Source: Solicoccozyma terricola
Taxonomy: Eukaryota > Basidiomycota > Tremellomycetes > Filobasidiales > Piskurozymaceae
Assembly (NCBI GenBank): GCA_001600875.1
Contig: BCLD01000015.1
Span: 596,001-660,000, forward strand
Length of the DNA stretch: 64,000 nt
Direction of reading: 5' to 3'
Part shown: one piece after another, positions 11,101 through 22,700 of the stretch
How positions within the stretch are numbered: the stretch's first letter is position 1
Layout of the letters: the number at the start of each line of letters is the position of its first letter
Made by a program: the position numbers and the translations under genes
Notes under the pieces: generated by a model
The model's database searches: none
Seen by the model: the letters and a program-made list of their open reading frames with translations, nothing else
What the model was told of the DNA's origin: nothing

Positions 11101-11514
11101 GGGAATGTGGGTACAATTTCTTGCTCTGCTAGATCATGAAGATGATCTGATATGAGTTGTTTGACGCCTGAATAGAGCTTGTCTCCGTCTAAAAAGTATC
11201 CTCCGCATCAGCTTGTGGACAATCGTAGCTTGGTGGAACCAATCCAAGACTCACGTTTGTACAGCACCATGTTGTAACTATATCGATAATGCTCTTCGAA
11301 ACTCAATTTCGAGGCGTTGTGCTGCTGTATCTCTTGGATTGCATGAGCTAGCTTCTGCCATGATTCGTCGATTGCAGTATCTGGACGACTCTATTTAGGA
11401 GTTAATAGGAGGAAGAGGTCAATGAAAAGGTCAGCGCTAGGGGAATACGTCCGCAGATGAATGAGACTCCATTACTGTGCTCGAAAGACTTACTCGCTGA
11501 GGTGGGCGCTGCAT
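8130..11514 (-). CDS. CUL3: Cullin-3 (CUL3), scaffold of BTB-type CRL3 ubiquitin ligases
   Basis: CUL3 holds BTB substrate adaptors at its N-terminus and the RING protein RBX1 at its C-terminus. The first exon is 11514-11494 (MQRPPQR); the next gives [20 protein letters not shown], the classic cullin N-terminal helix. [20 protein letters not shown], then [20 protein letters not shown] and [20 protein letters not shown] match CUL3 better than CUL1 or CUL4. [15 protein letters not shown] marks the cullin homology domain. The WHB end reads [16 protein letters not shown], containing the neddylation lysine (IMK), then [18 protein letters not shown] and a final YLA. The last coding exon is only GCCTGA (8135-8130). 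An Ala/Ser/Gly-rich insertion of roughly 70 residues (near 9850-10110) is absent from animal CUL3. The gene is divergent from L2HGDH. Confidence 0.92.
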
Positions 11515-11917
11515 CGTATCAATGCAAACAGCCGATCAGCACATTTCACTTCCTCCGACAAGGTAAACAACACCTTCGGAAAGAGGAAAGCGACACGCAC
11601 CATTTTCCCCTTTGCCCTAGACCGCGCTGCGCCGAAAGAATTGAGTGACATGGCCCAAGCAGCAGCACCGGTGGAGAAGCTGTTGGTGCTGGAATGATCT
11701 GGATGGTAAGTGGACGATGAATGCAGCGAACTAGGATGTCGGCCAAGGGAGCTCGTCGGCGGGGAGAGGAGTGAGGTCCGATGTTCCGCGGTGCAACAAC
11801 CGGCCACGTGAGCTGATCCTTGTTCCTGGTCAGATCGCCGTTGTAAATGTTGGAATCTCTGTGAAATCATCGGCTTGCACAGTCCAGTCGTTATTTCCAA
11901 ATCTCACATCGTTGGCA
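11515..11917. promoter_or_regulatory. Divergent promoter CUL3 / L2HGDH
   Basis: A 403-bp region lies between opposite start codons. It contains a CACGTG E-box (11805-11810, in GGCCACGTGAGC) about 110 bp upstream of the L2HGDH ATG. No exon with family similarity is visible, though short open frames cross the region. Confidence 0.45.
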
Positions 11918-13829
11918 ATGCGCAGTACTAGCAAGCTCCTCTCCAGTGCTCAGAGGTACCCTTATCGAGCTCCAGAGTTGCAGGTCGATCATCTGGTTGT
12001 CGGTGGAGGTGAGTGGTTTCATGCGGCCCCGACGAGTGCATAGACTGACGACTGTACTGCTTCGACAGGTGTTATCGGATTGGCTGTAGCAGCGAGGTTG
12101 ACATCTAGATTCAGAGATAAAACTACATATCTCGTCGAGAGGCATGCTCAGGTGAGGTTTAAATTGGGTGAAGAGGGGTCTCTGATCCCTCAGCTCAGTT
12201 GAGACGTCGTATCGAATAGATCGGCCAAGAGACAAGCTCGCGGAATTCAGAGGTTATACATGCAGGAATATAGTGAGTGGGATTCGGTATGTGAAAGGGG
12301 TTTTCTGTAACAAACGCTGACTAGACAAACAAATATACAGCTATCCTGCCAATTCGTTAAAATCGCGTTTCTGTATACGGGGTCGGGATATGTTATACGA
12401 GCGATGTGAAAAATACGGCATCGGACATCGTAAATGCCAAAAAGTAAGTTTTCTTACATACTTGACTCTCCCTCAGATTCCGCTAATCGTTGAAACAACC
12501 TATCTTGCTAGCTCATCGTAGCTACAACCCCTTCTCAGATCGAATACCTAGACCACCTCCACACATTCACCCAATCCCCCTCTCTATTACCCCACCTCTA
12601 CCGACCTATCCCATCCTCCGATGCAGTCCCGACATACTTCCTGTCAGGCCACGAAGCGCGCGAATTAGAGCCGGATCTAGGGGATAACGTCAAGGCGGCG
12701 GTGTTGAGTACCGAAACGGGGATTGTCGATGCGCATGGATTGATGGAGAATCTAGAGAGTGAGATTGTGGGTGATCTGGAGGATACTGACATAGATGGAC
12801 AGGGAAATTTGGTATTGGGGACAAAGGTAGTCAGACTTGATCCGTACTATGGAGATTCCAGTAAGTTTATGCGATCCTTGAACGCCGAGTAGTCGTTGAT
12901 GATGTGCTTCTCGATAGGCAATGGAACGATCAAGGGATGGGTAGTTCAAACGCTCACCGAGGGGTCAGATCGACCTGATGCGCTCTTAGCCAAAGTCGTC
13001 GTGTTATCTGCGGGATTAAGCTGTGTGGGGTTATTGAATCCGTTATTGCCTCTCGAGGAACGATTGACGGCTTACTATTCGAAGGGTGAGTATAAGTGGT
13101 TGATCGTGGTGATGGTACGAAAATATTGAGGTTTGTTTCAATTGTTTTCTGTTGTAGGGTCTTATCTGTCATACAAAGGTCCAGGTATCGGATCGGTTGG
13201 GAGGTTGTTGTATCCTTGTCCTAAACCTGGACTAGCAGGGTTGGGAACACATCTAGTACGTATTCACCGGATCGCCTGCAATATTTGTCGCTAACGGTTA
13301 TCATACTCCACAGACATTGGATCTCGCAGGCAAGATCAAATTTGGCCCCGACGTTGAAGAAATCCCAGTCCCACCCGACGCTGAAGAAGATCCAGATTTC
13401 TGGCAACGTCATTTGCAACCATCAGAGTATCGTAAAGAGGAGATGTACAATGCTATCATAGATTACGTGAGTTTCATTAGGTGGTTCCGCGTACATCATC
13501 AGAGTCCTTAAAATCTGACGAATGCCTTCCTGCAGTTGCCAAATATCGAAAAGGACGGCCTTACACCGGATTACGCGGGTATTAGACCAAATCTAGCTCC
13601 ACCTGGTAGCCCATTCACGGACTTCCACATCTCATACGATCCAGCAGTGCGCCCGGGTCTAGTCGGGCTATGTGGATTCAATAGTCCCGGATTGACGTCC
13701 AGTCTTGCCGTGGGTGAGGCTGTCGAGGACTTGTGCCGGAGAGATATCTGGGGACCGGGCAGTGGCAAGGGGAAAGCAAAGCGGCAGGTGAGCGAGGTAG
13801 GAGGAGAGGGGCTCGAAGGATGGGCTTGA
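11918..13829 (+). CDS. L2HGDH: L-2-hydroxyglutarate dehydrogenase, FAD-dependent, mitochondrial
   Basis: This enzyme oxidises L-2-hydroxyglutarate to 2-oxoglutarate, a metabolite-repair reaction. Exon 1 (11918-12008) encodes a short basic Ser-rich presequence-like start (MRSTSKLLSSAQRYPYRAPE) and VDHLVVGG. Exon 2 completes the dinucleotide-binding Rossmann motif VVGGGVIGLAVAARL. Later exons carry SSRNSEVIHAGIYYP, the substrate and flavin loop typical of L2HGDH; SLKSRFCIRGRDMLYERC; HEARELEPDL; STETGIVDAHGLM; LSYKGPGIGSVGRLLYP; and a C-terminal DYAGIRPNL followed by LVGLCGFNSPGLTSSLAVGE. All signature blocks are present and in order. The C-terminal tail is Gly/Lys-rich. Exons are joined by introns of about 50-70 nt. 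It converges on VPS72 with only 53 bp between stop codons. Confidence 0.92.
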
Positions 13830-13882
13830 AAAAAGAAAGTCGGAGTTGTATAATATCTAGCTCCAATGCATCGGGTTCGCGC

Positions 13883-15895
13883 TCACGCCTTCTGTTTCTT
13901 GGATTTCTTCCCGGTCGACCGTCGAGCTGTTTTCTTGTTGGAACGCTTCGAAGCCGTATCCTCAGATGGCTGATCCAATGCAATATCCATATCTTCCTGC
14001 GCCATCTCGAGGTTTCCTGTTTCCTCTGGAGGAGTCAAAAACGTCCACCATCCTCTCGCCGCATCATCCCACCCCTCAATGCCCTCCATCCCGTCGGCTT
14101 TCTCAAGCGGGATATCTGTCTCCAATGTATCACCGAGGAAGGCAAGGCGATCTTCGCTCCAGATAAAATCATGGCGGAGCGTACGTCCGATGAGTTTGAA
14201 CGCCTCGGCGTTCGCGTAGGGAACGAGCGTGACGGGATGGCGATATCGAGCGGGACGGCCTGTAAACGGACAGGTAGGTGGTTTGCGCTCTGGAGAAGGG
14301 TAGAATATTAGCGTGAAATCCCTGCGAACGAGAAATACCACGACACGCACGTATAGACCGATGCTTGATGGGGATCCTCTCCAGCGCGGTCCAATCCGCA
14401 TGATCACCGAACAACACCTTCAACTCGTTGGCTTGTCCCTGTATTGACGAGAGGATGAGGTAATTGCGTTCGTAAGGTTGATCTTTTTGAGGTTCGGTAG
14501 GTTGGGTTTCGATTGGTTGGACGCTGGGAGTGGAGATCGGGGGTTGAGGCAAGGGAACAGGCGTTGTAGGGGGTTCCGGAGCTTCTGTCGTTGACTGCGT
14601 TGTGGAAGGCGGTTGCAATACGGGAGGAGGTGGAAGAGATACTGGCGGAACTTCAGCCGCGCCATCCGTTGGTTGTTGAACTTGTAGTATGTCCGTGTGC
14701 GTTGTACCCTCTCCAATAGCGATCACGACTTCCTGATTCTGTTCCGCCACAACACCCTTGTCCTTCCCCTTCTTTCCTCTCCCCTTCTCCTCCTTCTTTT
14801 CCCCTCCCTTCTTCTCCTTCTCTGAATCTACTCTCCTCGATATCCAACTGATCCTCGGTCCAGCGACGACTTTCCTCGCTATCTTGTTCACTCTCTTACG
14901 CTCTTCTTCTTCTTCAAGCCATATCCGAAGGGATTCGATGTTTTCCTCTTCGACTTGGAGAGCTGTGGCGATTAGATCAGCTTGTGTGACTGGTCGATTC
15001 CGACGACGTGGCGGGCGTGGATAAGACATTGCCTAGAAATACCATCTAAATTATGTCACCACCTCTCTGAAACTACGGAAAAAAAAAAGACAGCACTCAC
15101 ATTCCGCTCCTTCTGCTCTCGTAACCTCACATCAATCTGTTCCTTCATAGCTAGAGTACTAGCTCTCATTCCACTTCTTCTCAATCTAACTCCTTCGATT
15201 TGATCACCTTCAACACTGTCATCTCCGGCTGGACTTTCTGCAACACTCTCTTCTCCCGGAGCGACTACGGAAACTCGGCGTTTCTTCCGTTCTGGTTCAA
15301 GGTCGTTGGTGAGGTGAGCGGGTATAGATCGTTTGATCGCGGATTTGGGATGAGAAGATGAGGCAAGGGGATTATGATAATGATGCCCTTTCTGCTTCTC
15401 AGCCTGGAGTTGTCGGTGCAAATGTTTGTGAAAGTCAGCGATCTGATGCAGGAAGGGAAAGGACGAAGGAAATGCGTACCCGTTGTGCAGCCCTTTCAGC
15501 TTTCTCCAAAGCCCGGTCTGCATCTTCCTCTTCTGATCCGATATCTTCATCCGTGGATTCGAAATCCTCAGCAAAGATGTCCTCAACATCACCTACGCGA
15601 GTGCCGTCCTCAAAGACGTGTCAGTGAACCAAAACCTTGCGACGATCAGTCCACATTGAATGGAAGACTCACCCTTCGTTTCAAACTCGGTATCATCTGG
15701 GACTTCCTCGAATCCCTCCTCGGTCTCTAAAGCATGCGCTTGTTCCAGTAGTTCTCGAAGGCTGTCAGATGGACGGGGAGAGATGTGCAGACAGGTCAGC
15801 TGGCAATGTTGGACGGAGTGATAAGGGGAAGATACGAACCGATTACCAGCGGTACTTCGCTTGGAGCGGGACGTAGTGACTGTCTCGAAGGACAT
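13883..15895 (-). CDS. VPS72: VPS72 / SWC2 (YL1) subunit of the SWR1 chromatin remodelling complex
   Basis: SWC2/YL1 binds H2A.Z-H2B and guides exchange into nucleosomes. Exon 1 starts at ATG 15895 with a basic RSKRSTAGNR segment that continues as LRELLEQAHALETEEG, the YL1 N-terminal signature. An acidic region (EGDVEDIFAEDFESTDEDIG) follows, then a nuclear-localisation-like ERKKRR and a conserved RLRRSGMRASTLAMKEQ. The exon starting 15029 encodes MSYPRPPRRRNRPVTQADLI and an alternating Glu/Lys helix. The large central exon has a Pro/Thr-rich linker, then YERNYLILSSI. The end is the YL1 C-terminal domain: CPFTGRPARYRHPVTL and FKLIGRTLRHDFIWSED. The extreme C-terminus is Lys/Ser-rich. It is divergent from DPM2, 184 bp between starts. 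Confidence 0.9.
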
Positions 15896-16079
15896 GGTGA
15901 GGAGTAGAGAGCGATGTTGCTGGTGGTGGTGGGGTGGATATACAGTAGAGGTCGAATCGTCAACATAACCCGACGGACATTTACAGCGGTCAGGGATGTC
16001 CGCTTCACCGCGTCCACCTCACCCCTCCCAGCATGTCAATTGTCACCACACATCGTGCAACATCTTCACCACCTTCATC

Positions 16080-16483
16080 ATGGTGGGTGCAGTCTCCTGG
16101 GATATCTTCTGGCATCCCACTGACCCTTGCTTCGGTAATCCAGGCTACAAGTGATAAACTCCTCGGCTCCATCATGCTCCTCATAGCCGCATTTGTCTTC
16201 TCATATTACACAGTATGGGCATTGCTCACAGTATGTCTCTCCCCCTCCATGTCATTCCCCCGTCATCTGCTGATCATATCTCACTTGGTGTAATTCCCCC
16301 AATTCCCAGCCATTTCTCTCCCCAGAATCTCCACTCCTTGCCCTGTTTCCATCCCGCGAGTGGGCGGTCAGACTACCAGCTATCCTCCTGGTTGCTGGGG
16401 GAGCAGCAGTCAGTGCATTCTTCGGGAATGTCATGTGGAAAGAAGCGAGGAAGAGAAAGGAGAGGGAAGGGAAGGTTGCTTGA
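16080..16483 (+). CDS. DPM2: DPM2, small membrane subunit of dolichol-phosphate mannose synthase
   Basis: DPM2 is an ER membrane protein of about 84 residues that stabilises DPM1/DPM3 and GPI-GlcNAc transferase. Exon 1 is only the ATG (16080-16082). A 61-nt intron (16083-16143, GTGGGT to CCAG) is followed by exon 2 (16144-16230) encoding ATSDKLLGSIMLLIAAF, then SYYTVWALLT. After a 79-nt intron, exon 3 (16310-16483) gives PFLSPESPLLALFPSREWAV and a second membrane helix, ending with a Lys/Arg-rich tail. The 87-residue product matches the family in length, with two transmembrane helices and the FxYYTxW motif. An unspliced upstream start at 16033 is in frame with exon 2 but would add about 37 residues atypical of the family. 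Confidence 0.85.
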
Positions 16484-16644
16484 TCGAATGATGGGGCGAA
16501 TGCAGGTTCAATAGATTTAGACCGTGGTGGACATTGTACCTCAACAGTACTTCCAAGTACTCGAGTTGAAATTGGCTACAAAGGATGTATTACGATTACG
16601 CATCTGTGTACGACGCAACTATACGATTTGTGACCGCCAGTATC

Positions 16645-19531
16645 CTACTCCAGCAAACTCTTGAGATCTGTAATGGCAGCCGCTGTAGCTGCGTCACCTT
16701 CCAAGCTTATCAAAGCTTTCTTGACAACCTCTCGAGCAGCTACAGTTTGATCATCCTTCTGCCAAGTGATGATGAATATGCGGAGTAAATTGACGATGTT
16801 GGATTTTATTTCAGGTGATAATATGAGTTGTCGGGGTGGTGCAATGGGGCTGATTGGGTTGTTGATAGCGGAAGGGTGGAGCAGCGAGAGGAGGGAGATG
16901 AGGTTGGGGTAGGATGATCCAGACGGAGAATCTATATAGATTTTGGAGACGAGTTCCACTGACACATTGGGTGTTAGCGCCATTTTCATATACCGGAACA
17001 ATGTGCAATGAACACTCACATCCAGACTCATCCCTGCACAATAACGCTAAAGCAACCACACCCTCATTGACCAACACGGCATGACCAGCTTCTTTCCCGG
17101 CTGTCAACAATCCCACAATCGCCTTCACAACATCCGGGTTGATCATGATCTTCTTAGCTTCTAAAATGGTCTTCTCCGACGGCGGATCGGGAGAGGTTGA
17201 CAGCCAAAGTGATCTAATGACATTAACAAAGATCCGAGATGTCTCGCATTTGATGGCTGTGTCGTCTGTGCGAGAATAAAGGGCGACAAGTTGGTGAAGG
17301 GGGCCATCTATAGTATTGAGAGACAGGTGGTTCGCAATTTTGAGAGAGTTTGCAACTATGGTGTGGGCAATGCCCGTTTAGGCGTTTGAACTTGGCTCAA
17401 GACTCGACCCAACTAGCTCACCATTTCCATGACAAAGGTGCTTGACTAAACCAACAGCACCACCTTGAACTGATCCCACCGTATCTCTCTTCTCCAGCCA
17501 GACACCCATATCGCAGATACATTCTATGATACCGGCTTTGCCCAGTATCGATTTATTCGCAGGTGGGATCGAGAGGTTCTTGAGTAGACCAATGAGTGCG
17601 TGTTGGACTTGGACGGATGTGGAGCCTCGTAGGAACGGTCGGAGGAGGGGAAGCAGAGGCTTGGGTCGCGAGGAGAGTAGAAGGGAGGTGGCGATGGGTT
17701 CTGAGACAGGTCGGACAGTCAATTCCAGGTCAATCACAATTTGTAAAGAGCACGAACCTGTACGAGCGAAATTTCCAAGACATAGCAATGCGCATCCGAC
17801 CAAGTCCGGTCTACCCTCATTGATCTCCCCATCACCTGTCTTTCTCCGCCCATGGACTTCTAACCACCTCTCCATATCGGATAAGAACCAACTTGCTGAC
17901 TTTTGTGATATGTCCAACTCGCTGCATGCTTCGATGACCAAGCGAAGGACAGAAGCTTTTGCTAAACCGAGCTGCTTCTCCCACCGTAGCTGACGAACGG
18001 AGTTACCTGACGATACGGGGACGTCGATAGATTCTTTTTCTTCTTCCACTTCATCGTCATCATCTTCTTCAAGATTTGACCACGCGGCAGGAGGCATTCC
18101 ATGTTCGGCAAAGGTTAAAAGCTGTCTTAGCAATTTGGAGTCGCTGTCGAGAAGGACCGCATACTGAGCAGGATTATCCGAGAACGCTCTTTCGGTAGTC
18201 GAGCAGATGATGTTGAGGATAGAAAGCGTCGTAGATGGAGAAAAAGACAGTGAAGAGGGTGATTTTGAGGATAAAGATTCACAGAACGGCTCGAACGATG
18301 CTTGTAGCGTGTTCAATAGCGTTGTCGTAGGGGTAATGCTTGCTTTCTCTGCTCAAATGATACAATCACTCAGCAATTTGACCTACCATCTGGTCCGAAG
18401 CAAGCTCACCATCACTGGAAGCAGCCTCTATCACCTTCCAAAGCCACTCGCAAAGGGTTCCGATATCCGAAGCGTCAACGTCGGGGTCTGGGTTGGCGGA
18501 ACGCAATGCTTCATACAAGGCAATCAAGGTGTCCATTGTAGCTGGTTGTAAGATATAGCTTTTGATGGCAGCTGTGCGACAGCCGTGAAAGTGTGAGTGT
18601 GTACCTCGTGGAAGATTGAGAGATGACCGTACGCACAGACATCACCAAGGACTAGGTTCAAAATGCTCCCAATTAGAGCTCTCAATGTACCGATGGCGGA
18701 TGACTTGACGAGCGTCGCTGCTTGTAGACCATTTGCGTAGGCATGTAATAGTTGAGTAGCCGCCATTGGGTAAAGATAGAGGTTGATAGTTTCACGATTA
18801 GAGTCTTGAAGGGATGACCAGGAGACATTAGCGGGCAATTAATGCGTCGCGGTTTCAAAGTTTCAAAGACTACAGCTTACCATCATCAATGGCCAGATTA
18901 GCTGCAACCCTTCCAATCTCTTTGATGACCTCTTCGTGCTTTTGTACGCTCGCATAGACCTGCTCAATGCCCATCTCCTCAAGCTCAGCCAACCATTCGA
19001 CCTTCCCTGCTTGGATGTTGCTCTCAGTAGCAGCAGACTCCGCTACGGCCAGCTCCTCGATGGATGGGAGCTCGGTAGCTTCGTTTTGGGAATGGGTGGT
19101 AATGACTGCAGATGCAGTTGAAGATGACGCAAGTGGATTGAGTTGAAGAGTGAGGCGGATGAAGGTGTTCAGCAGGGATGGCAGGGATGTAGAGACGAGT
19201 GGGCGGCGATTGTCCTCTGAAAGCGTGTGAGGTGCAGTTTAGCTTCCATCAGGTGTTAAACCTCTCCTATAGTCTCACTTTCTCGTAGACCATCGGCTAT
19301 ACGACTGAGAAGCACCGTTATCTCTTTCCAGGCATTCTCAGCCTCTTCATCGTCCGAGGTCTCGGCTGCTCCCTGCAAGGACGACTCTGCTTTGTCCTCT
19401 ACGACATCGTCCGTTAGCTGAACGTGAGGTAGCTTGCGGCGAATAGAAGACGATGTCGCGAGAGCCTCTGCCAAGCTCTCCAGCCGAGCGACCAGAGCGA
19501 TGTAGGAGTATGCTGAGGGGGAGTCTGACAT
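16645..19531 (-). CDS. Armadillo-repeat GTPase GDP-dissociation stimulator, SmgGDS (RAP1GDS1)-like
   Basis: SmgGDS proteins are helical armadillo chaperones and exchange factors for small GTPases with polybasic tails. The exons form armadillo-type repeats: VGCALLCLGNFARTG, then VQVQHALIGLLKNLSIPPAN, KSILGKAGIIECICDMG, GGAVGLVKHLCHGN and VNEGVVALALLCRDES, each matching the order of human SmgGDS repeats. An acidic N-terminal region (EDKAESSLQG, TSDDEEAENAW) and another acidic insertion (NLEEDDDDEVEEEKE) are present. The start is ATG 19531 (MSDSPSAYSYIAL); the frame is open a little further upstream but without another ATG. The C-terminus is a single long exon ending TDLKSLLE. The gene is divergent from TOM1. 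Identity rests on repeat order, so assignment to SmgGDS rather than another armadillo family is likely but not certain. Confidence 0.72.
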
Positions 19532-19783
19532 GGTTGGAGGTGGAACGAGGGATGCAGCCACCTACCTACCTACCTGCTCGATAGGCTCCTGGAGGTGTAA
19601 TGGTCGCTTTCACGTGATCTGGATTATCCTGCTCTCTTGCTCACAGGGCCCTAGGTTGATCTTGTCCTCCTCCCGACAGAACCATATACATCACCAACAT
19701 CTCTTCCCCCCGTCCCCCATCCACCCGATACTTGATACCCGTACCACTCGCCAGGAAAGGTAGAACGCACGGGACATGTCAGC
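19532..19783. promoter_or_regulatory. Divergent promoter SmgGDS-like / TOM1 with TCACGTGA
   Basis: The 252-bp region between opposite start codons contains a perfect TCACGTGA palindrome at 19610-19617 and a (CCTA)n stretch near 19561-19573. No coding signal is seen. The palindrome recurs in other promoters in this window. Confidence 0.5.
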
Positions 19784-22700
19784 ATGAAGGTGAAAAAGTC
19801 AAGCAAGAAGGTGCAGACGACGGTGAGTGGGCTTGGATGGCAGAACCGAGTACCGTGCGCCATCCTTGTGCTGATGCTTGGGTATTGCGGATCTCCACCC
19901 TCAGCATCCGGAAGTCGAGCAAGTCGTCCAACGAATTGCTGCTTGTCCGACTGATGAATTACCCGATCTTCTTCGCGAGCTCTTTCCTTCAACATCCGTC
20001 AATGCGAATAACAACTCGTCTCCTAACTCCGACGTTGGTGCCGGACAAGTCTGGAAATGGCCTCGTGGCGATCTCCATTCTTGGATTCCTGTCTTAGACA
20101 AGTTTGACGACATCCTCGAAAAGCTCCTGAAGGAGTACAATTTGGTCGACCCAGACGCTCATTCGACTTTGGAAAGCAGAACTACCGGACATGCATCTTC
20201 TCTCAGCAGCAATCTGCAGAATGTAGCTGCTTCTCCTACCGCAGCTCGCGCTTCGTCGCTTTTCCCCGCGGCAAAGCAGGCAGACGTCGTGTCCGAGCAT
20301 GTTGATCTCGCTGGAATTCAAACCAAGGAGTTTGATCATCAGGCCAAAGACGTCATCCTAGAGATTTTAAAAATGCAGCGATTATTGCTGGATAATAGCA
20401 CAGGAAGGAAGCTGTTTGCGAGCTACGACGTAAGAGACACTTCACTCTCAATTTTTTCCGTTCCGCACTTCCTGATCCGGTCACACTCCCCCAATTCACC
20501 AGCGTCTCTCCGCATTGCTGTTCACATCCGACCTTCAAGTCCTCTCAACCACCCTCTCCGTCATCCTTCGGCCTGCTCAACAATATTCCATCCATACTCC
20601 CTTTGAACTAACGCGAGGAGATGGAGGTAAACATCCGGCTTTACATCGCCGCTTGCTCAATCTCGCTTCTGGATCAGGTGATTGGGGTGTCCTCAAGGAG
20701 AGAGGAAGGGATATGATTGTCCTAGCCAGTGACGATCCGTCTTCTACCAAGGAGCCATCTTTCCCACAGACTTCAACGCAAGACTTGCAGTTCTCCTTTT
20801 ATCGACACGTCGATTCTACGGCTGGCTCTACAGCGCAAGTACAAGCATTAGAACAACCAACCGCAGATTTGCAATTGAAGGAGTCAGCCTCAGTCGGATC
20901 TCACAATGATACCCCATCCAAGTCGGGTATGTCCCGATACCAAGCTTTACAATACAGTTTCGGTCTCGGTGATAAGGAGAAGAACGTTGCGGGAAGCTCG
21001 ACAGATGACGACTTGTCCAATCCTCGTCCTTTACCAACGAAATTGTTGGCTGAAGCAGCTGCTGAATCAGAATCTACCTCTGGTCTCCGATGTTCAACCA
21101 ACACGGATGGTTACACTACCATCACCGTCTCCTCGCAGTATATCAAGTCCGCGATAGAGAGAGGTCAGACTCCGCACCAAGTGTTGGCAACGCTTGTCAA
21201 GCAGTTCGTTATCCCTAATAGTGTGTGGTTCACTCTGTTAGGCAAGTTGAGGAGTGCAATGCTCCTGAATGAGCAAGAAGGGAGCTCTCAAAGTACCAGG
21301 AGGCAAATGATCACTTGTCGACTGATGGCCTTGGCCACGTACAGTAAGTACAAGGAGTCTGATTCGATCAATGTCGATCCTAAATTCCGTTTTTTTTTTT
21401 GGTGTTGGCTTTGTCTCGCAGTCTACCTCACGCCTGAAGAAACCGCTGCATCGGAGCTCTTCCTCTACGAACCAACTTTAATCTCCCAGATCGCCGCCCT
21501 CGCACATCCGACCGCACTCAGCAAGGTTGGTGACAGAGTCCTCGCAGCCGCCTACGTTGCTTTAGAGTCATGCGTAAGGTTCCGCTCGAAGGCGACAGAA
21601 GTTCTGGCCGCAGTCAACGCAAACGCTGGGCACGGAATTTTGATGAGCTGCTTTAGGGCACTAGTTGCAAGGCTAGGTTCAAATGAAGGTGAGCATGAAA
21701 TTTGGAAGTCTTCGGTAATGACGGCTGACACAATGCCCTCTTTCTTCCTTTAGACGTCCCGCACGACCTCATCGACGCGGTCATTTCCTTCTTGGCTACT
21801 GCTTCTAGTATGACTGGCGTGAACAACATGGTCGTCGGTGCTGGAATTATACCGCTGCTCATAGAACTGACAAAGGTGGAAAATCCGGCAAGAGCAAGCG
21901 TACGTTTTCACAGTAGCATACTCGATGCGAAATTTGCAGTATCCTGACGATACTTGGTGGTCACAGTATGTCGCTCGAGGTATCGGTCTTACCGACAGCA
22001 TCTTGTACGGCAGTGCGAATGCATTCAGCATCTTTCTTAATGCTGGTGGTGTTACGGTGATGATCGACCGTATCAAGGTGCGTTTTCACGTCATACCCTT
22101 GGACCCTTAAATTTCTGATGTGGCTTTGTTCTCTCTAGACCGAGGTCGATCGCATCGTCAGCGTAGAAGAGGATTCGACTACCATGTCGGATACGGAAAT
22201 CTACAGGCGCACTACGGTTCTCAAATTGCTGTTGCGCTCAGTCCACCGCCTTATGCAAGCGCAAGGTACCGCTGAAGGATTGAGAAATCTTGTCGATTCG
22301 TCTCTCACCAAGTCGTTGGATCTTATCTTCCGCAATTTCTCCAAGGCTGGACCCTCGGTTCTATCGTTTGGTGAGGAGGTTGAGGCAATACTCTCCATCG
22401 AATGCTGCTCATAATTCGCCTGCACGTCTAGCTATCAACGTCACAGCGACTTTTGTTCACAATGAGCCCACATCTCTTGCCATCATACAAGAGATGAAGT
22501 TGCACGAGTCTTTGTACGATGCGATAGAGCAGAACACCAAGCCAACGTTTGATGTATGTCGGATCGTTCCACCAACGTGTATAGTCGCAACTGACCGGCT
22601 GCGCCCCAATCAGGTCGTGGCAAGCATCCCTACGGCTATCGGTGCTATGTGCCTAAATCAAGTTGGGCTGGACTACACATTGTCCCGCAGCGAAGTAATT

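Noticed and set aside
16033..16143. Upstream DPM2 start (MSIVTTHRAT...)
   Set aside because: It is in frame but adds about 37 residues with no counterpart in the DPM2 family. The ATG-intron model gives the family N-terminus and length.
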